Made by a program: the position numbers and the translations under genes. From contig CM041776.1 of the NCBI GenBank assembly GCA_023374045.1, forward strand, positions 279,805,999 to 279,869,998: 64,000 nt of DNA, in the 5' to 3' direction. Positions within the stretch are counted from its first letter, which is position 1; each line of letters begins with the position of its first letter. A model generated the notes under the pieces. The model saw only the letters and a list, made by a program, of their open reading frames with translations. It was not told the DNA's origin and ran no database searches. Below, in pieces: positions 35,956 to 47,429 of this stretch. The DNA is from Limonium bicolor (lineage: Eukaryota > Streptophyta > Magnoliopsida > Caryophyllales > Plumbaginaceae).

Positions 35956-38427
35956 ACAACTCATACTAGTGCAAGTTATTTTTTGACAATTGTGGATGAT
36001 TGCTCTCGTGGAGTTTGGGTTTATTTTCTAAAACAAATCTGAAACTGCTAAGTTTATTCAGCAATTTTGTGCAATGGTTCGGACTCAATTCTCTATGCAG
36101 GTGAAGCGTGTCTGGTCCGACAATGGGACTGGATTTTTGCCTTTAATTCCATACTTCACCGACAATGGTATTCTCTTTGAAACCTCTTTTGCATATACAC
36201 CTCAGCAGAATGGGCGGGTTGAAAGAAAACACCGGCATCTTTTGAATATTGCTAGAGCTTTGCGGTTTCAGGCCGGTCTTCCTATTGATTTCTAAGGTGA
36301 ATGTGTTTAACTGCTTGCTTTCTAATCAACAGGACGCCTTCAAAAATTCTTAATGGAAAACGCCTTATGAAATTCTTCATCACAAGTTACCAAGTTACAA
36401 TTACATTTGTATCTTTGGTTGCTTGTGTTATGCCTCTGTTATTCCCCTAGACCGAAACAAATTTGCTTTTAGGAGTCGAAAGTGCATTTTCATCGGCTAT
36501 CCTAATGGCAAGAAAGGTTGGCATCTGTTTTATTTGGAGACTAAGGACATTTTTTCTAAGCAGGGATGTTATCTTTCATGAAGATCATTTTCCTTTTCTC
36601 CAAACTGATTTGGCTGTATCTGATCTGTCGTCAGCTGTTTTTGATGATCCATCATCGGTGCCTCTTGATCTCTCTTCTCTGCAGTCACCGATTGCTCCCG
36701 ACAGGGGGAGTACACCGCCGCCACTGGTTGTCCAGCCTCGACAGAGCACTCGTCAACGCCAAACGCCGGCCTATTTCAGTGACTATGTATGCAGCAGCTC
36801 TCGTCTTTATGACCCCCCCTATCGCTGATTTTGTATCTAATGCTAATTTTTCGGCTTCCCATGCTCGTTTCTTAGCAGCTATTACCGCAGGAATTGAACC
36901 GTGTAATTACTCTGAGGCCGTCAAACATGTTGTTTGGCGGGAAGCCATGGCCTCTGAAATCGCTGCTCTGGAGAAGAATCGGACTTGGTCTGTCACAACT
37001 CTTCCTCATGGCAAGACCGCTATTGGCTGCAAATGGGTGTATCGTATCAAGTACAAATCTGATGGGTCTATTGAGCGATATAAAGCTCGTTTGGTTGTTC
37101 TCAGAAATCGCCAAGTCGAAGGTATTGATTTTCATGAGACATTTGCCCCAGTCGCTAAGATGGTGTCTGTTCGGGTATTCTTAATTGTTGCTTCTATTAA
37201 GGGGTGGGAATTGCATCAAATGGATGTCCAGAATGCCTTTCTTCATGGAGATTTAGATGAATAAGTATATATGCAGCTTCCACCAGGCTTCTCTGCATCT
37301 GATTCGGGGCGTGTATGTCGCCTTCACAAGTCCCTTTATGGACTCCGACAAGCTCCTTGAAATTGGTTTGCTAAACTTGCTCAGGCTTTGCGTGGTTTTG
37401 GTTTTCACCAAAGTTACGCTAACTATTCCCTTTTCACCTTTCAGCGAGGCGATATTTCTCTTTATGTTCTCATTTATGTGGATGACATGATTATTGTCGG
37501 GAATAATAGTTCTACACTTTTGACATTTTAGCAGTATCTGAGCTCTTGTTTTTATATGAAAGACTTGGGTCTTCTGAAGTATTTTCTAGACATTGAGGTT
37601 GCCCGTTCTTCTAAAGGCATCTTTCTTTCTCAAAGAAAATATACTTTAGATATATTGTCAGAAGCCGGTTTTCTAGCTGGAAAACCTTGTGACTTTCCCA
37701 TGGAGCAAAATCAGCGGCTTGCTACTTTAGCTAGTTCATTGTTCACGTTTCCTGATCGTTTTCGGCGTCTTGTTGGCCGTCTTATTTATCTCACCATTAC
37801 TAGACCCGAACTCAGTTACTCTGTTCATATTCTTGCCCAGTTTTTGTAGTCTCCCCACATTGATCATTGGAATGCTGTTGTTCGGGTTTTACGCTACCTC
37901 AAGAGTCATCCTAGTCAGGGCATTCTTTTGTCCTCATTCAGTTCTCTTCAATTGTCTGCTTATTGTGATTCTGACTGGGCTGCTTACCCCTTAACCCGAT
38001 GCTCAATTTATGGTTTTCTTGTCTTCCTTGGTGAGTCTCCTATATCTTGGAAGACTAAGAAACAGACTACAGTCGTTCTTCCGCTGAAGCTGAGTATCGC
38101 GCAATGGCCTCTACCTGTGCTGAAATCGTCTGGTTGAAGTCTCTCTTGTGCTCTCTTGGCGTCTCTCATCATTTGCCTATGAAGCTTCATTGTGACAGTC
38201 AAGCTACTCTCCACATTGCAGCTAACCCGGTTTTCCATGAACGCACTAAGCACATTGAAATTGATTGTCACTATACTCGTGATCACATTCAAAACGGAAA
38301 TATTGTTGCCTCGTATGTTCATACCTCTCAGCAGCCTGCCGATTTGTTTACTAAGCCTCTTGGTCGGCAACAATTCCAGTTTCTTCTTAGCAAGTTGAGC
38401 ATTCTTGAACTTCATGCACCAACTTGA
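35956..38427 (+). pseudogene. Ty1/copia integrase, reverse transcriptase and RNase H
   Basis: Reading resumes after the chromovirus insertion with FLTIVDDCSRGVWVYFL. The integrase core follows (SDNGTGF, then PQQNGRVERKHRHLL, near 36110-36240), then a variable linker. The reverse transcriptase begins near 36930 (GCKWVYRIK, KARLV, MDVQNAFLHGDL) and includes the catalytic YVDDM near 37475. RNase H runs from about 37960 (AYCDSDWAA, then [27 protein letters not shown]). Stops at 37262, 37358, 37529 and 37847, plus frameshifts (near 36050 and 38075), inactivate it. Domain order integrase before reverse transcriptase defines copia. Confidence 0.9.
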
Positions 38428-38690
38428 GGGGGAGTATTAGAGGATATTATTATTTGTGTTTAATGAGAACATGAAGGGATATAAAGTTATTTGTGTTTAA
38501 TGAGAACATGAAGGGATAGAAAGTGGAAGAGGTGCAAGTTTATTTGTGTTATTATTTGTGTTTAATGAGAACATGTAGAGGTAGAAAGTGGAAGAGTCAT
38601 GGCTTGAGGCCCAAGTTTATGTACTGTATAAATACTCCTAATGAGAATGAGATAAGCATATTCTTCACCCCACAAAGGGAGGTTGAAGGT
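38426..38690 (+). repeat. Copia polypurine tract and partial 3' LTR
   Basis: GAGGGGGAG overlaps the pol stop codon and is followed by TATTAG (38435), a mutated form of the usual TGTTAG LTR start. A TATA-like TATAAATA lies near 38625. The LTR end may be at TTCTTCA near 38666. No matching 5' LTR exists, so the copia copy is truncated. Confidence 0.65.
38451..38600 (+). repeat. Three direct repeats in the copia LTR
   Basis: Three copies of a unit of about 37-50 bp containing TTTGTGTTTAATGAGAACAT follow one another upstream of the TATA-like site. Short tandem repeats in this place are common LTR enhancer candidates. Confidence 0.7.
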
Positions 38691-38756
38691 GATCGAGAGA
38701 AAGCTCTATGGCACGGGGAAAGATTGCTGAGGAATGAGGCGGGACGTAATAGTAAG

Positions 38757-39110
38757 GGTATTAAGAGACGGTTCATGAAAACCCATCGTTTAAAAGTTAA
38801 AATAAAACGACGGTTAACAGAAAACTGTCCTTTTTTAAGCTCTATAAAAGACGGTTACTTGTAAACCGTCTTTTAAAAGGAAATCGCGGGATATAAAATG
38901 ACGGTTCTTTAATAACCGTCTTTAATAATGTGTATTTAAAATATGGTTCTTTTATAACTGTCTTATAAGATAGTTTACCGCTGAAAAATAATCACTTTAA
39001 ACGACGGTTAGCCATCAACCGTCTTTAAAATTCACTCGTGCGCGGAAGGAGTTATTTAAGACGGTTTTATAATGAACCGTCTCTTATAATCTGTCTTTTT
39101 AGATATTTTT
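38757..39110. repeat. CACTA B right subterminal palindromic repeats
   Basis: About seven units of the form ACGGTT-N-AACCGT, spaced 40-60 bp apart, each an imperfect hairpin, occupy the last 360 bp before the CTAGTG end. They match those at 7540-7735. Confidence 0.8.
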
Positions 39111-39120
39111 TCTACTAGTG

Positions 39121-39805
39121 GTTTGACGTCATATTGGGGAAGGATTGGTTACAGCAGTATAAGGGACCTTTGGATTGTTTTAAGCAAAGGGTGTTTGCTA
39201 AAGAGTCCTTCGGGTCAAATAGTATCCTACGGGACAACTTGGAGTGAGGATGGTTTCGGTCATGTCCATGGCTGCAAAAATTAGAAGAGGAAAAAAGGTT
39301 TATCTTTGTTATGTAAAAGAGGTAAATGAGAAGAAAAATCAAGTTTATGAAATTCCAGTTGTTGATGGATAGTTGGATGTGTTTCTTGAAGAGATTCCTG
39401 GGATGCCACCAAGAATAGAGGAGGAATATGGTATTGAATTAGTGCCAGAAACTGAAATGATAGCAAAAGCCCCCTATCGGATGGCACCAGTGGAGATGAA
39501 GGAATTAAAGACACAATTTGAGGATTTGTTGGGGAAGGGTTACATAAGACCAAGTGTATCACCTAGGGTGCACCAGTGTTGTTTGTGAAAAAGAAGGATT
39601 GGAGTTTGCATTTGTGCATTGATTATAAGGAGTTGAACAAGGTGAAATTGAAGAATAAGTACCCACTACCTCGAATTGATGATTTGTTTGATCAGTTAAA
39701 GGGAGCTAGTATGTTCTCAAATATTGACTTGAGGTTTGGATACCACCAAATAAGAGTAACGGAAGGGGATATAATGAAGACAGCTTTCATTGGGGCCAAA
39801 CATGA
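39121..39805 (+). pseudogene. Ty3/gypsy protease end and reverse transcriptase start
   Basis: This continues the element cut at 7505. FDVILGKDWLQQY is the end of the protease domain. After frame breaks, the RT N-terminus runs from 39373 with [11 protein letters not shown], then [31 protein letters not shown] and [13 protein letters not shown]. The frame breaks at 39805 before the catalytic YxDD region; from there CACTA A sequence appears to take over. The rest of pol and the 3' LTR are missing. Confidence 0.8.
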
Positions 39806-39872
39806 GTTCTTTGCACGACATACTACGAGACTTTCCACAGGGTAAAGATTCAATTGTAATATCTCTCGGTAA
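39806..39872 (+). pseudogene. CACTA element A exon fragment
   Basis: A frame reading [20 protein letters not shown] runs into the target duplication at 39868-39872. It continues on the far side of the solo LTR (58480) as DLLHYQDDIEVELYVEDVVE, typical of the segment before the Ulp1-like domain in plant CACTA proteins. This joins the two outer flanks to one host element. Confidence 0.5.
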
Positions 39873-40441
39873 ATGAAATACCCCTAACATTTAAATAATT
39901 AAATATAAGTAAATAAATATAATTTGGGAATCATAAATATTATTTGGGGGTTTATTAAACCCTAAGAAAGCATATAAACACTTGGGCGTTAAAAACGCAC
40001 CTAAACTCCTTAAGGTTGAAAAACGTGCGTTAAAGCCCGACCTTAAGATAAACAAGTTATATAAGCTATAAACTTCACATGAAGTTAACCAAGGATCATT
40101 ATATGATCTTTGGAATGCAGGACCTCATCTAAAAATGAGTAAAAATACAATATGCTCGGGAGTTCCCTTAAAGGCCCTTAAGGCCCGAAAGTCCTGGAGA
40201 TACATTATATGATGAAGTAAAGCATTACACTTCATTGCAAATACACCATAACACTCTATTAAACAAATAAGATGAAGTCCTCAAGCTAAATTCCCAGTTA
40301 AACGCAAAGTGCTAAGAGATGCCTTATGGGGGCCCATAAACCCACGGGAGTGCCCCGGAGAGGTACCGAAGTGGCACAAACCCCAATATAAATTATTCCA
40401 AGAGTTCCTATCATTAATATTCACCATTCTAAAGAGAATGC

Positions 40442-42055
40442 TGCAAACAGGGAAATTGATATATTAAAATCTATGAAATTAAACCTAGAAAGTATCAAAT
40501 CAATAAGTCTATGTCGGGTTGCAAAAATCCCGGTCACTATAGTATAGAAAGTTAAGCAACCAGATATCGAACCGCGGGACTTGAATAAATAAGCCTAAGT
40601 CCTAAGAAAACTGGAAATTCAGGGGGTTGTGAATTGTTTTTGTGATTGAATTGAATAAATGCAAATCAAAGTTCAAATAAACAATTAATGAAAATGAATG
40701 ATGAGTTTGATAAAGTGAGTGGAACTCCGGGTTCGGGTCGTTCTTTACTGGTTGAATCTAGTAACATCTACAATTCAATTATGAGAAACGGAAAGGCCAA
40801 TTCTTTCTATCTCTTCAGTGCTAAATCCTAGTTCATTGAAGAGCTCACCTATCAGAACATGTCAACTCTAATCTAGCAGTTGGCAAAACACATATAGGCG
40901 GAATAAGCGCGAAGAATTGTTAACGTTTGTAGAAAAGATTATCTATCCGACTAATCTCTCCCCAAATCCCCAGGTTAATTCGAACTCCCTATTAGTCACC
41001 TTGTCTGATCCTAATAGGTTTCGCAGAACAACTCCATAAACTCGTGAAATTAATAGAGAAGATGAATGATAATCATAAACCTGGAAACAATCCGTTACAG
41101 TCTCATAATCAAATTGCAGAATTCTTAACTACATTGTATCCATTACGAACAACCCTACCCCAGAGTTAATCCCTACTAGCCAGACATTGCAAGGAAGTAA
41201 ATAAATACAATCAACATGGAATTCATCTAAAGGAAGAAAAACCCTCGAGTTGAACGATTATCCAGAATCAATGGTTGCAGGCGCAAGGTTGATGATGATG
41301 GACTGACTCCCTTCCGCTGAAGCTCCTCCTCAATGCTGATCGAATGCTTGATGAATGGGGATGAAGATGAAGCTGATGCTGATGGTGTGGGTGAATGGAA
41401 GGAGAGTAGTTTTTCAGCGTGAGAGTGTTGTCATGTGGTGATCGGTCATGAATGATCGTCCTCCCATCTAATTAGGTCATTAAATAGAGTTCCTTCCTCT
41501 TTCCCCCTTCAAAACGCCGAACTTCTGCTGAACTTTTAGTCGTGTCCGAACATTGGTCCGACCTTCAATGTTCAGACACAATGCTTTGAGCGCTCCAATT
41601 CAGAAAGTTTCGACTTGTGTCCGAACTTGAATGTTCGGACACAAGTTCGGACATGCACCGTAAGCTAGAACTCCGACTTTTCTCATTGTGAATCTCGACC
41701 CATGTCCGAACTTCGATGTCCGGACCGAAGTTCGGACATTTCATCAGGCACAGCGCACGCACTCTCGACTTGCGTCCGAGCTTGGAAGTTCGGACTCAAG
41801 CTCGGACATACCTTCAAAATCCTCTAAATTCACCGTTTTGACTCCAATTCGACCCCCGTTTGTTGCACCATTTCCCTTGAGAGTTAATCTACTGTTTCCT
41901 CGGCTTTTCTCTGCATTTAACAAAGATAAAGGTATCAAGCCTTAACAAAAACAAAACCGAAGGAAAAACGTAAGATAAGTGTGGAATATTATCAATGCGC
42001 GTATAAAAATTAGGCACTAAAGACCACTAAAACCGTTCATATCTCACACTCATCA
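40442..42055 (-). repeat. Athila LTR, 3' copy (1614 bp)
   Basis: TGCAAACAGGG to CACTCATCA on the plus strand, so TGATGAG...TTTGCA in element sense. It matches 51788-53385 along its length with small indels. It includes the four-unit hairpin array at 41542-41809. Confidence 0.9.
41542..41809. repeat. Hairpin array in Athila 3' LTR (four units)
   Basis: Each unit is an inverted repeat of about 36-40 bp with arms such as TGTCCGAACTTCG / CGAAGTTCGGACA. Units start near 41542, 41618, 41703 and 41772. The same array is at about 52879-53146 in the other LTR. Confidence 0.85.
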
Positions 42056-42075
42056 AACCTCCTCACACTTAACCT
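42056..42075 (-). promoter_or_regulatory. Athila polypurine tract
   Basis: The minus strand reads AAGTGTGAGGAGGTT directly before the LTR start TGATGAG. This is the expected plus-strand priming site. Confidence 0.75.
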
Positions 42076-43341
42076 TTGCTTGTCCTCAAGCAAAGCAGGA
42101 GTAAAATATCTCAGAATGCCTCAGGACCAAACCTTGGGATTGCACAAAATAAAAAGTTAAGCCACAAAAACCACCCCAAGAATCGATCTGCTCTTAACTG
42201 CATGTCTCTTAAACAATGAAGCACGCTTTTAAAAACAAAAGATTATGAAGAAGTCAGATCATGAAATCAAAACGTAGAGCAACTCAGAACCTTCCAACCT
42301 TTTCTCTTCTCAAACCCGTGGATGACAAGGGGTGTGAAGTTCTGCCATATTCCGCAGAACCTTTCAACACCACGTACTCATGATCTAATTAAAAGATTTG
42401 CCATAAATATAAGACTTTAAAGAGCTTCTCTTTTTTCTCTTCGCATACATATAATTTTTCGCGCAAATAATTCATCCCCCAGACTTTTCTCTTCATCCTT
42501 GTAACGGTATTGGGTCTTTTATCCTAGATCAGACGACCTTAGGTAAATGGGTGGTGAAGCACCCCTAGGACTTAATAACCGGATGGAAGAGGCCTGTTTT
42601 TGGTTCAGAAAATAACTTAGATCAGAGGAGTACCTTGCCTTTATCCTTCATTCCAGACATTCTCATCATTCTCAAGGTTCCAAGTTAAACCAGTTCTAAC
42701 TTCACAACTAACTTGTCCACAGACATTTAACAACATTCAGTCATTTGAAAATATGATAAGAGAGCACACAACTTTGAGCAAACCAACCCTAAAGGTCATT
42801 ACCAGACTCAACTCCACAACTAAAGATCCACCCAAGTATTCAACACTAAGAAGCACTCTAAGGGAATTACCCCCACATAGCCCAAAACCAAACAAAAATT
42901 AGGGCGGGAATAAATGACTGACACATTCAGAAAGATCTCCCCCTTCCTCACACTTAATGAGGAGCAATGTCCGCATTGTTCAGAAATTTATCACAAGAAG
43001 AGATCGGACTAAATGTGTCAGACTCACAAGGGTGAAATGAACAGTGACAGTTATACACGTTAAAGCACGGGCCGAACATTAACCAAAAAGGAAAAAAACT
43101 GAAAACTCCCCTGATTTCTTTTGTGATGCTTTGAGGAAGAGGGTCTTCCTCACACTTAGTGTCCTGGTAGGGGAGAATGTTTCCTCACACTTGCTTCCAA
43201 GCTAGTGTCCGGCATGGAGTCAGCACAGTAAAGCATGCTTGCACACATTCAACAAACAAAACAGAAAAGTATGCTAGAGCATCGCATTAGAGACAACAGT
43301 ATTCAGAGTTAAAGAGTAGAACAAACTAAAATTGAAATAAA
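42076..43341 (-). other. Athila 3' non-coding region
   Basis: No supported frame or domain lies between the third ORF and the PPT. A repeated CCTCACACTTA motif (near 42060, 42950, 43150 and 43185) is the reverse complement of the PPT-like TAAGTGTGAGG. Confidence 0.5.
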
Positions 43342-44710
43342 TTAAAATACAACCCAATCGAACGAAAAGAAATAAGGCGAACATAACCGAAAGCAAATCC
43401 ACAAAGAAGTCCAGATAAGGCTTCTAAACAAGAGTAGCATCAACCAATCAACATAATCACTGTGGGGGCGGGTAGTACGCCTGCCACTGCTGAAACTGAG
43501 CGACCAAAGCCTCATAGTCGTCCTGGAGTGGCGTGCCTGCTGCTGAAGAGTCTCGATCTCCGCCTGATAGCGTCGATCCATCTCCATGAAGCGGGACTCC
43601 AGCTGATCAAACTCGTAGCGAGTGACATACTCGCTCCCAGCGGGGCTGGCAGGCCAAGAAACGCCTCATCCTCGTCAGGTGTAGCAGTAGGGGCGGGCTC
43701 TGACGGACCCTCACCCGCGTCTCGTTGGCGCTTCTTGTCCGCTGCAGCCTTCTTCCTCCATTCCCCCTCTCTAAATCAAACCACATCTTCTTCAAAGCTC
43801 CCACATCAATAGGAGACCGCGCAAATGCAGCCCCGCAGACGGAATGGTAACCATCTGCCTCTTAAGGATGTGGCAGAGCATGACGGAAAGCCTAGCTTGT
43901 GTTTGTCCTTGTGCTCCATAATATACTGCATATGCAAGAAAATCACCCATGGCAAGTAAGTGATCTCTGCAGCCCCAGCAACGCGGATTCAGCACTGCCT
44001 GAAGAAGTAGGAAGTCAGTATGGTTCAGGTCCGAGCTCTGACGTGGTAGAACGTTCGCAGCCAGTAGTGCGAACAGGACTCTCTCCTGAGGGCTCTGAAG
44101 CAGATCAGCAGGGACGACCTGCTTTGATGGGTCATCCCCTCTGAGTCGTCGTGGTCCCTGAACCATGAGAGGGGGTATAGTGGTTGATAGCTGCTGCTTT
44201 GAAATCATTGGGGTTGAGGTGTGAGGGGCTTCGGGAGCAGGATAAGGAATGTCCAATATCGAGCAATCTCCATCGTGGAGACTGCCACTCTATCACCATC
44301 AATAAGTGATTTGATCTGCCCATCCTGGTAGATCGCATTTGCATAGAACATGCGCACAATCCTTTCAGAGTACGGGCCCCCCATATCCAAAATCTTGCCC
44401 CAGCCAAATGGGTTTAATAATGCCCTCAGTCCAGCTGTTGCTCCAGTTCCGGTACCACACACCTCTCAGCAATGATATCCATCTCTTTTGCGAACCACTC
44501 TGGGCTGCATCATTTCTAAATTCATTTCTGGAGCTCGACGGCTGGAGCTTGCACCAGCCCTTGCAGCCCTCTTACACGGCCTGTGAATCTGCTCAGCATC
44601 TGCCAAATAAGGGTACCCAATGTCAATTAAACGAATTCAATGAAATAGTTCTATTGACCGAATCTATCCAAAATTGACAGGTGTCCCCTAAAAATTTATT
44701 ATTCTCCACA
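43342..44710 (-). pseudogene. Athila third ORF (post-pol protein)
   Basis: Minus-strand frames at 44462-44205, 44256-43792 and 43804-43342 join by frameshift into one long decayed protein. It contains GGPYSERIVRMFYANAIYQD, then DGDRVAVSTMEIARYW, resembling the plant transposon protein domain found in Athila-type elements downstream of pol. That domain has no settled function; older literature calls this position env-like. No signal peptide or convincing membrane segment was seen, so an envelope role is not supported here. Confidence 0.6.
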
Positions 44711-45384
44711 GCACAGATTTAGCAGCTTTCATTTGCAACTGAGAATTATTACCATTGACCAGCAGAGATTTAACCAACAGGAAATTTATAGTCCAACCGT
44801 TTGTAACACTATCTCAGTCAATGGTTCTATCTCACCATGCAGAATCCACATATTCAAAATAACACATCAAAATAATGTGGTTCGACCAATTCTACCAACA
44901 ATTCAACCCACAACAAAGATTGAATCTAATACATGCAGATTCAGTCAAACACACTCAACTCAAACAGCACCTTCTCGGCTAATTGCCACAGTTTGCTCAA
45001 CTTAGTCACAACAACAATAAAAGAAGTTAAGAAGTAGAGAAAATACCTCGTTCAAGTTGAATGGAAGACTAGAAACAAGTAACACAAAGCAATCTGCAGG
45101 AATCGAACTCAAAAACCCCAAAATCTGATAGTTAAGGTCGAACTGGTTTTGTTCAAAATCGGACTGATTGGAGATTTTTCTGGTTGATTTCGAGGCCTAG
45201 AATGGTAGAGATTTGAAAAACGAACAGTTGGTACCAAGATTGAGAGATTTGGTGGAGATTTGAGGGAGTTGGGTGAGATTGGAGAAGGGAGGAATTGGGG
45301 TTGCTGCGGGCGTCGCGAGGAGGGAGAAGGGTTGGAAAATTTTTTAAAGTCCGACCGCGTTCTTTTAGTTCAGAATTTTCGGGG

Positions 45385-45686
45385 TGTCCGAACTTCGATG
45401 TTCGGAACGAAGTTCGGACATACATACCTCGGCAGAGCTTCGCGTGTGTCCGAACTTCGATGTGGACCGAAGTTCGGACATCTCGTATTTCCGTTTCGCC
45501 AGACTCTCGTGTTGGGTCCGAACTTCGATGTCCGGACCGAAGTTCGGACATATCGTTTTGCACAGCCCTCAGACTCTCGAACTGAGTCCGAACTTCGATC
45601 TTCGGACGGAAGTTCGGACATTGTTTGTGCCAGTCTCCAACTCTCGAACTGGGTCCGACTTCAATCTTCGGACTGAAGTTCGGACA
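45385..45686. repeat. Hairpin array in Athila internal region (five units)
   Basis: Five units start at 45385, 45447, 45515, 45585 and 45652 (period 62-70 bp). Each carries the inverted repeat TGTCCGAACTTCG / CGAAGTTCGGACA around a short core that is itself often GTCCGGAC. Spacers share AGACTCTCG. They lie between pol and the third ORF and explain the overlapping open frames on both strands here. Confidence 0.9.
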
Positions 45687-45699
45687 TCACCAAAATGCA

Positions 45700-46180
45700 C
45701 CACTTTGTTTCTTTTTGAGCTCAAACCACTGTAACAAAAACATTACCCTAAACAAAACTAAAACCAACATAATAACACAGAATAAAAAGTACCGAAAAAC
45801 ACTGGGTTGCCTCCCAGTCAGCTGCTCTTCTTTAATGTCTTTAGCTAGACAATTTCTGCTTGATTAATCAGAAGAGGTGTGATGAGCAGCTCGACAACAG
45901 CCTACAGCGAATTCCTTCAGCCTTCTCAATTCTTTTCGCGTTCGCCAAGAGAATTTCTTTTCACGTTCGAACTCGTCTCTTGAGAATTCATCTTTGCTGT
46001 AGGATTGGATTCACTCTCCAAAAAGAATATTGCCTGCAAGGGAAAAAGGTTATGATCAGTACCAAGATAACCTTTTAAACGAGCACCATTTACCTTAAAG
46101 GTTTCACCAGCCTTATTCTCCAGCTCGTATGCTCCATAGGATGTAACTCCACAACTCTGAAGGGGCTGACCAATGTGACT
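45700..46180 (-). other. Athila pol to third-ORF spacer
   Basis: AT-rich spacer between the integrase C-terminus and the hairpin array. No gene was recognised. Confidence 0.4.
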
Positions 46181-47424
46181 TTAGCTTCCCAGGAAGAGAC
46201 GTAGCCTAGAGTTAAAGAGCAGCACCAGATCTCCCACTTTGAAGTCTCTCTTTTGAATCATCCGGTCGTGGATCCTCTTGGTGCGCTCTTTGAGATCTTT
46301 GAACTGTCGTATGCCTGGTCTCTCATTCCTCCAACTCAGAAAGCTGAAATCGTCTCTTCTCTCCAGCATCACACAAATCAAAGTTAAGAGCCTTTAAAGC
46401 CAATAAGCTCTGTGTTAGCTCAACTGGGAGATGACAAGCCTTCCCGTATACCAGCTTAAAGGGGGACATCCCAATGGGAGTCTTGAATGCAGTTCTATAG
46501 GCCCACAGAGCATCATCAAGCTTGACAGACCAATCCTTCCTAGAGGAGTTGACTTGTCTTCTGAAGAATCCATTTGAGCTCTCGGTTACTCACTTCTGCT
46601 TGCCCATTAGTTGGGGGTGATAAGGTAAAGCAACCTTATGGGTCACCCCGTACTTAGTCATCAGAGAATCAAAAGCTCTGTTGCAAAAGTGAGAACCTCC
46701 GTCACTGATGATAGCTCTTGGCACACCAAATCTGGTAAAAATGTTCTTCTTCAAGATTTTACCACAGTTCTAGCATCAGCAGAAGGGCAGGGGATTGCTT
46801 CGACCCATTTGGAAACATAATCTACAGCAACAAGGATGTAGTGGTTTCCGTGAGAGGAAGGAAAATGGGCCAGTGAAGTCAATACCCCAGACATCAAATA
46901 ATTCTACTTCAAGGATTCCCTTCTGCGGCATCTCATGCCTTCTTGAAGTGTTCCCCATCCTCTGGCAGTTATCACAGTGAGCACAGAAGCGGTGGACATC
47001 TTTGTGTAGAGTGGGCAGTAAAAACCACACTCTAACACTTTAGCAGCTGTCCTAGTAGGACCGTGGTGACCACCTGCCTCACGGGAATGGCAGAACTCAA
47101 TCACACTGTTTACCTCGTCATCAGGGAGACATCTTCTGATTAAGCCATCAGCACAAACTCTGAAGAGATAGGGTCCTCCCAAACGTAATGACGGGTCTCA
47201 GACAGAAACTTCTTCCTCTGGTTGTAACTTAGATCATGGGGAACCAAACCAGAGGCAAGATAGTTAGCCAAGTCAGCGTACCATGGCTCTTTGACTTTCC
47301 CAATTACAAAGACCGTTTCGTCGGGAAAGAATTCATTTATGGGGACCCCGTCATCTGGAGTCTCAAGTCTCGATAAATGATCTGCTACCCCATTCTGCTT
47401 CCCTTGCTTATCAACCACTTCCAA
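46181..47424 (-). pseudogene. Athila integrase
   Basis: In minus-strand order, a linker from the RNase H tail (VADHLSRLE near 47365) leads to the HHCC zinc domain (EFCHSREAGGHHG, then CAHCDNCQRMGN near 46950-47110). The catalytic core starts with [11 protein letters not shown] (first catalytic Asp) near 46880. The C-terminal part ends with KRDFKVGDLVLLFNSRLRLF near 46190-46260. Integrase joins the cDNA copy to the chromosome. Several frameshifts and stops, including ones within the core near 46740-46830, disrupt it. Confidence 0.85.
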
Positions 47425-47429
47425 GTCGA

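Larger units (their letters stand above)
7506..39120. mobile_element. CACTA DNA transposon B (non-autonomous, with nested cargo)
   Basis: The element starts CACTGGTG and ends CTACTAGTG, close to the CACTA/TAGTG termini of En/Spm elements. It is flanked by a direct 3-bp duplication GTT at 7503-7505 and 39121-39123. Removing it with one GTT puts the codons of the surrounding gypsy protease back in register (FDVILG motif), which supports these boundaries. Both ends carry palindromic ACGGTT / AACCGT subterminal repeats. No transposase is present; nearly all the cargo is a truncated copia element. Without the later chromovirus array the element would be about 4.3 kb. The terminal inverted repeats are weakly matched beyond the first bases. 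Confidence 0.8.

Noticed and set aside
41542..41809. CRISPR-like regular repeats
   Set aside because: The repeats are imperfect hairpins inside an LTR of a plant element; there are no unique equal-length spacers and no cas genes.
42780..44710. Envelope gene for the Athila element
   Set aside because: The position fits, but I see no signal peptide, transmembrane segment or cleavage site; kept as a post-pol ORF of unknown role.
45153..45734. Overlapping open frames on both strands rich in RSSD, VRTS and FGH motifs
   Set aside because: They are translations of the tandem hairpin array, open in several frames because the repeat lacks stops; no gene is supported.
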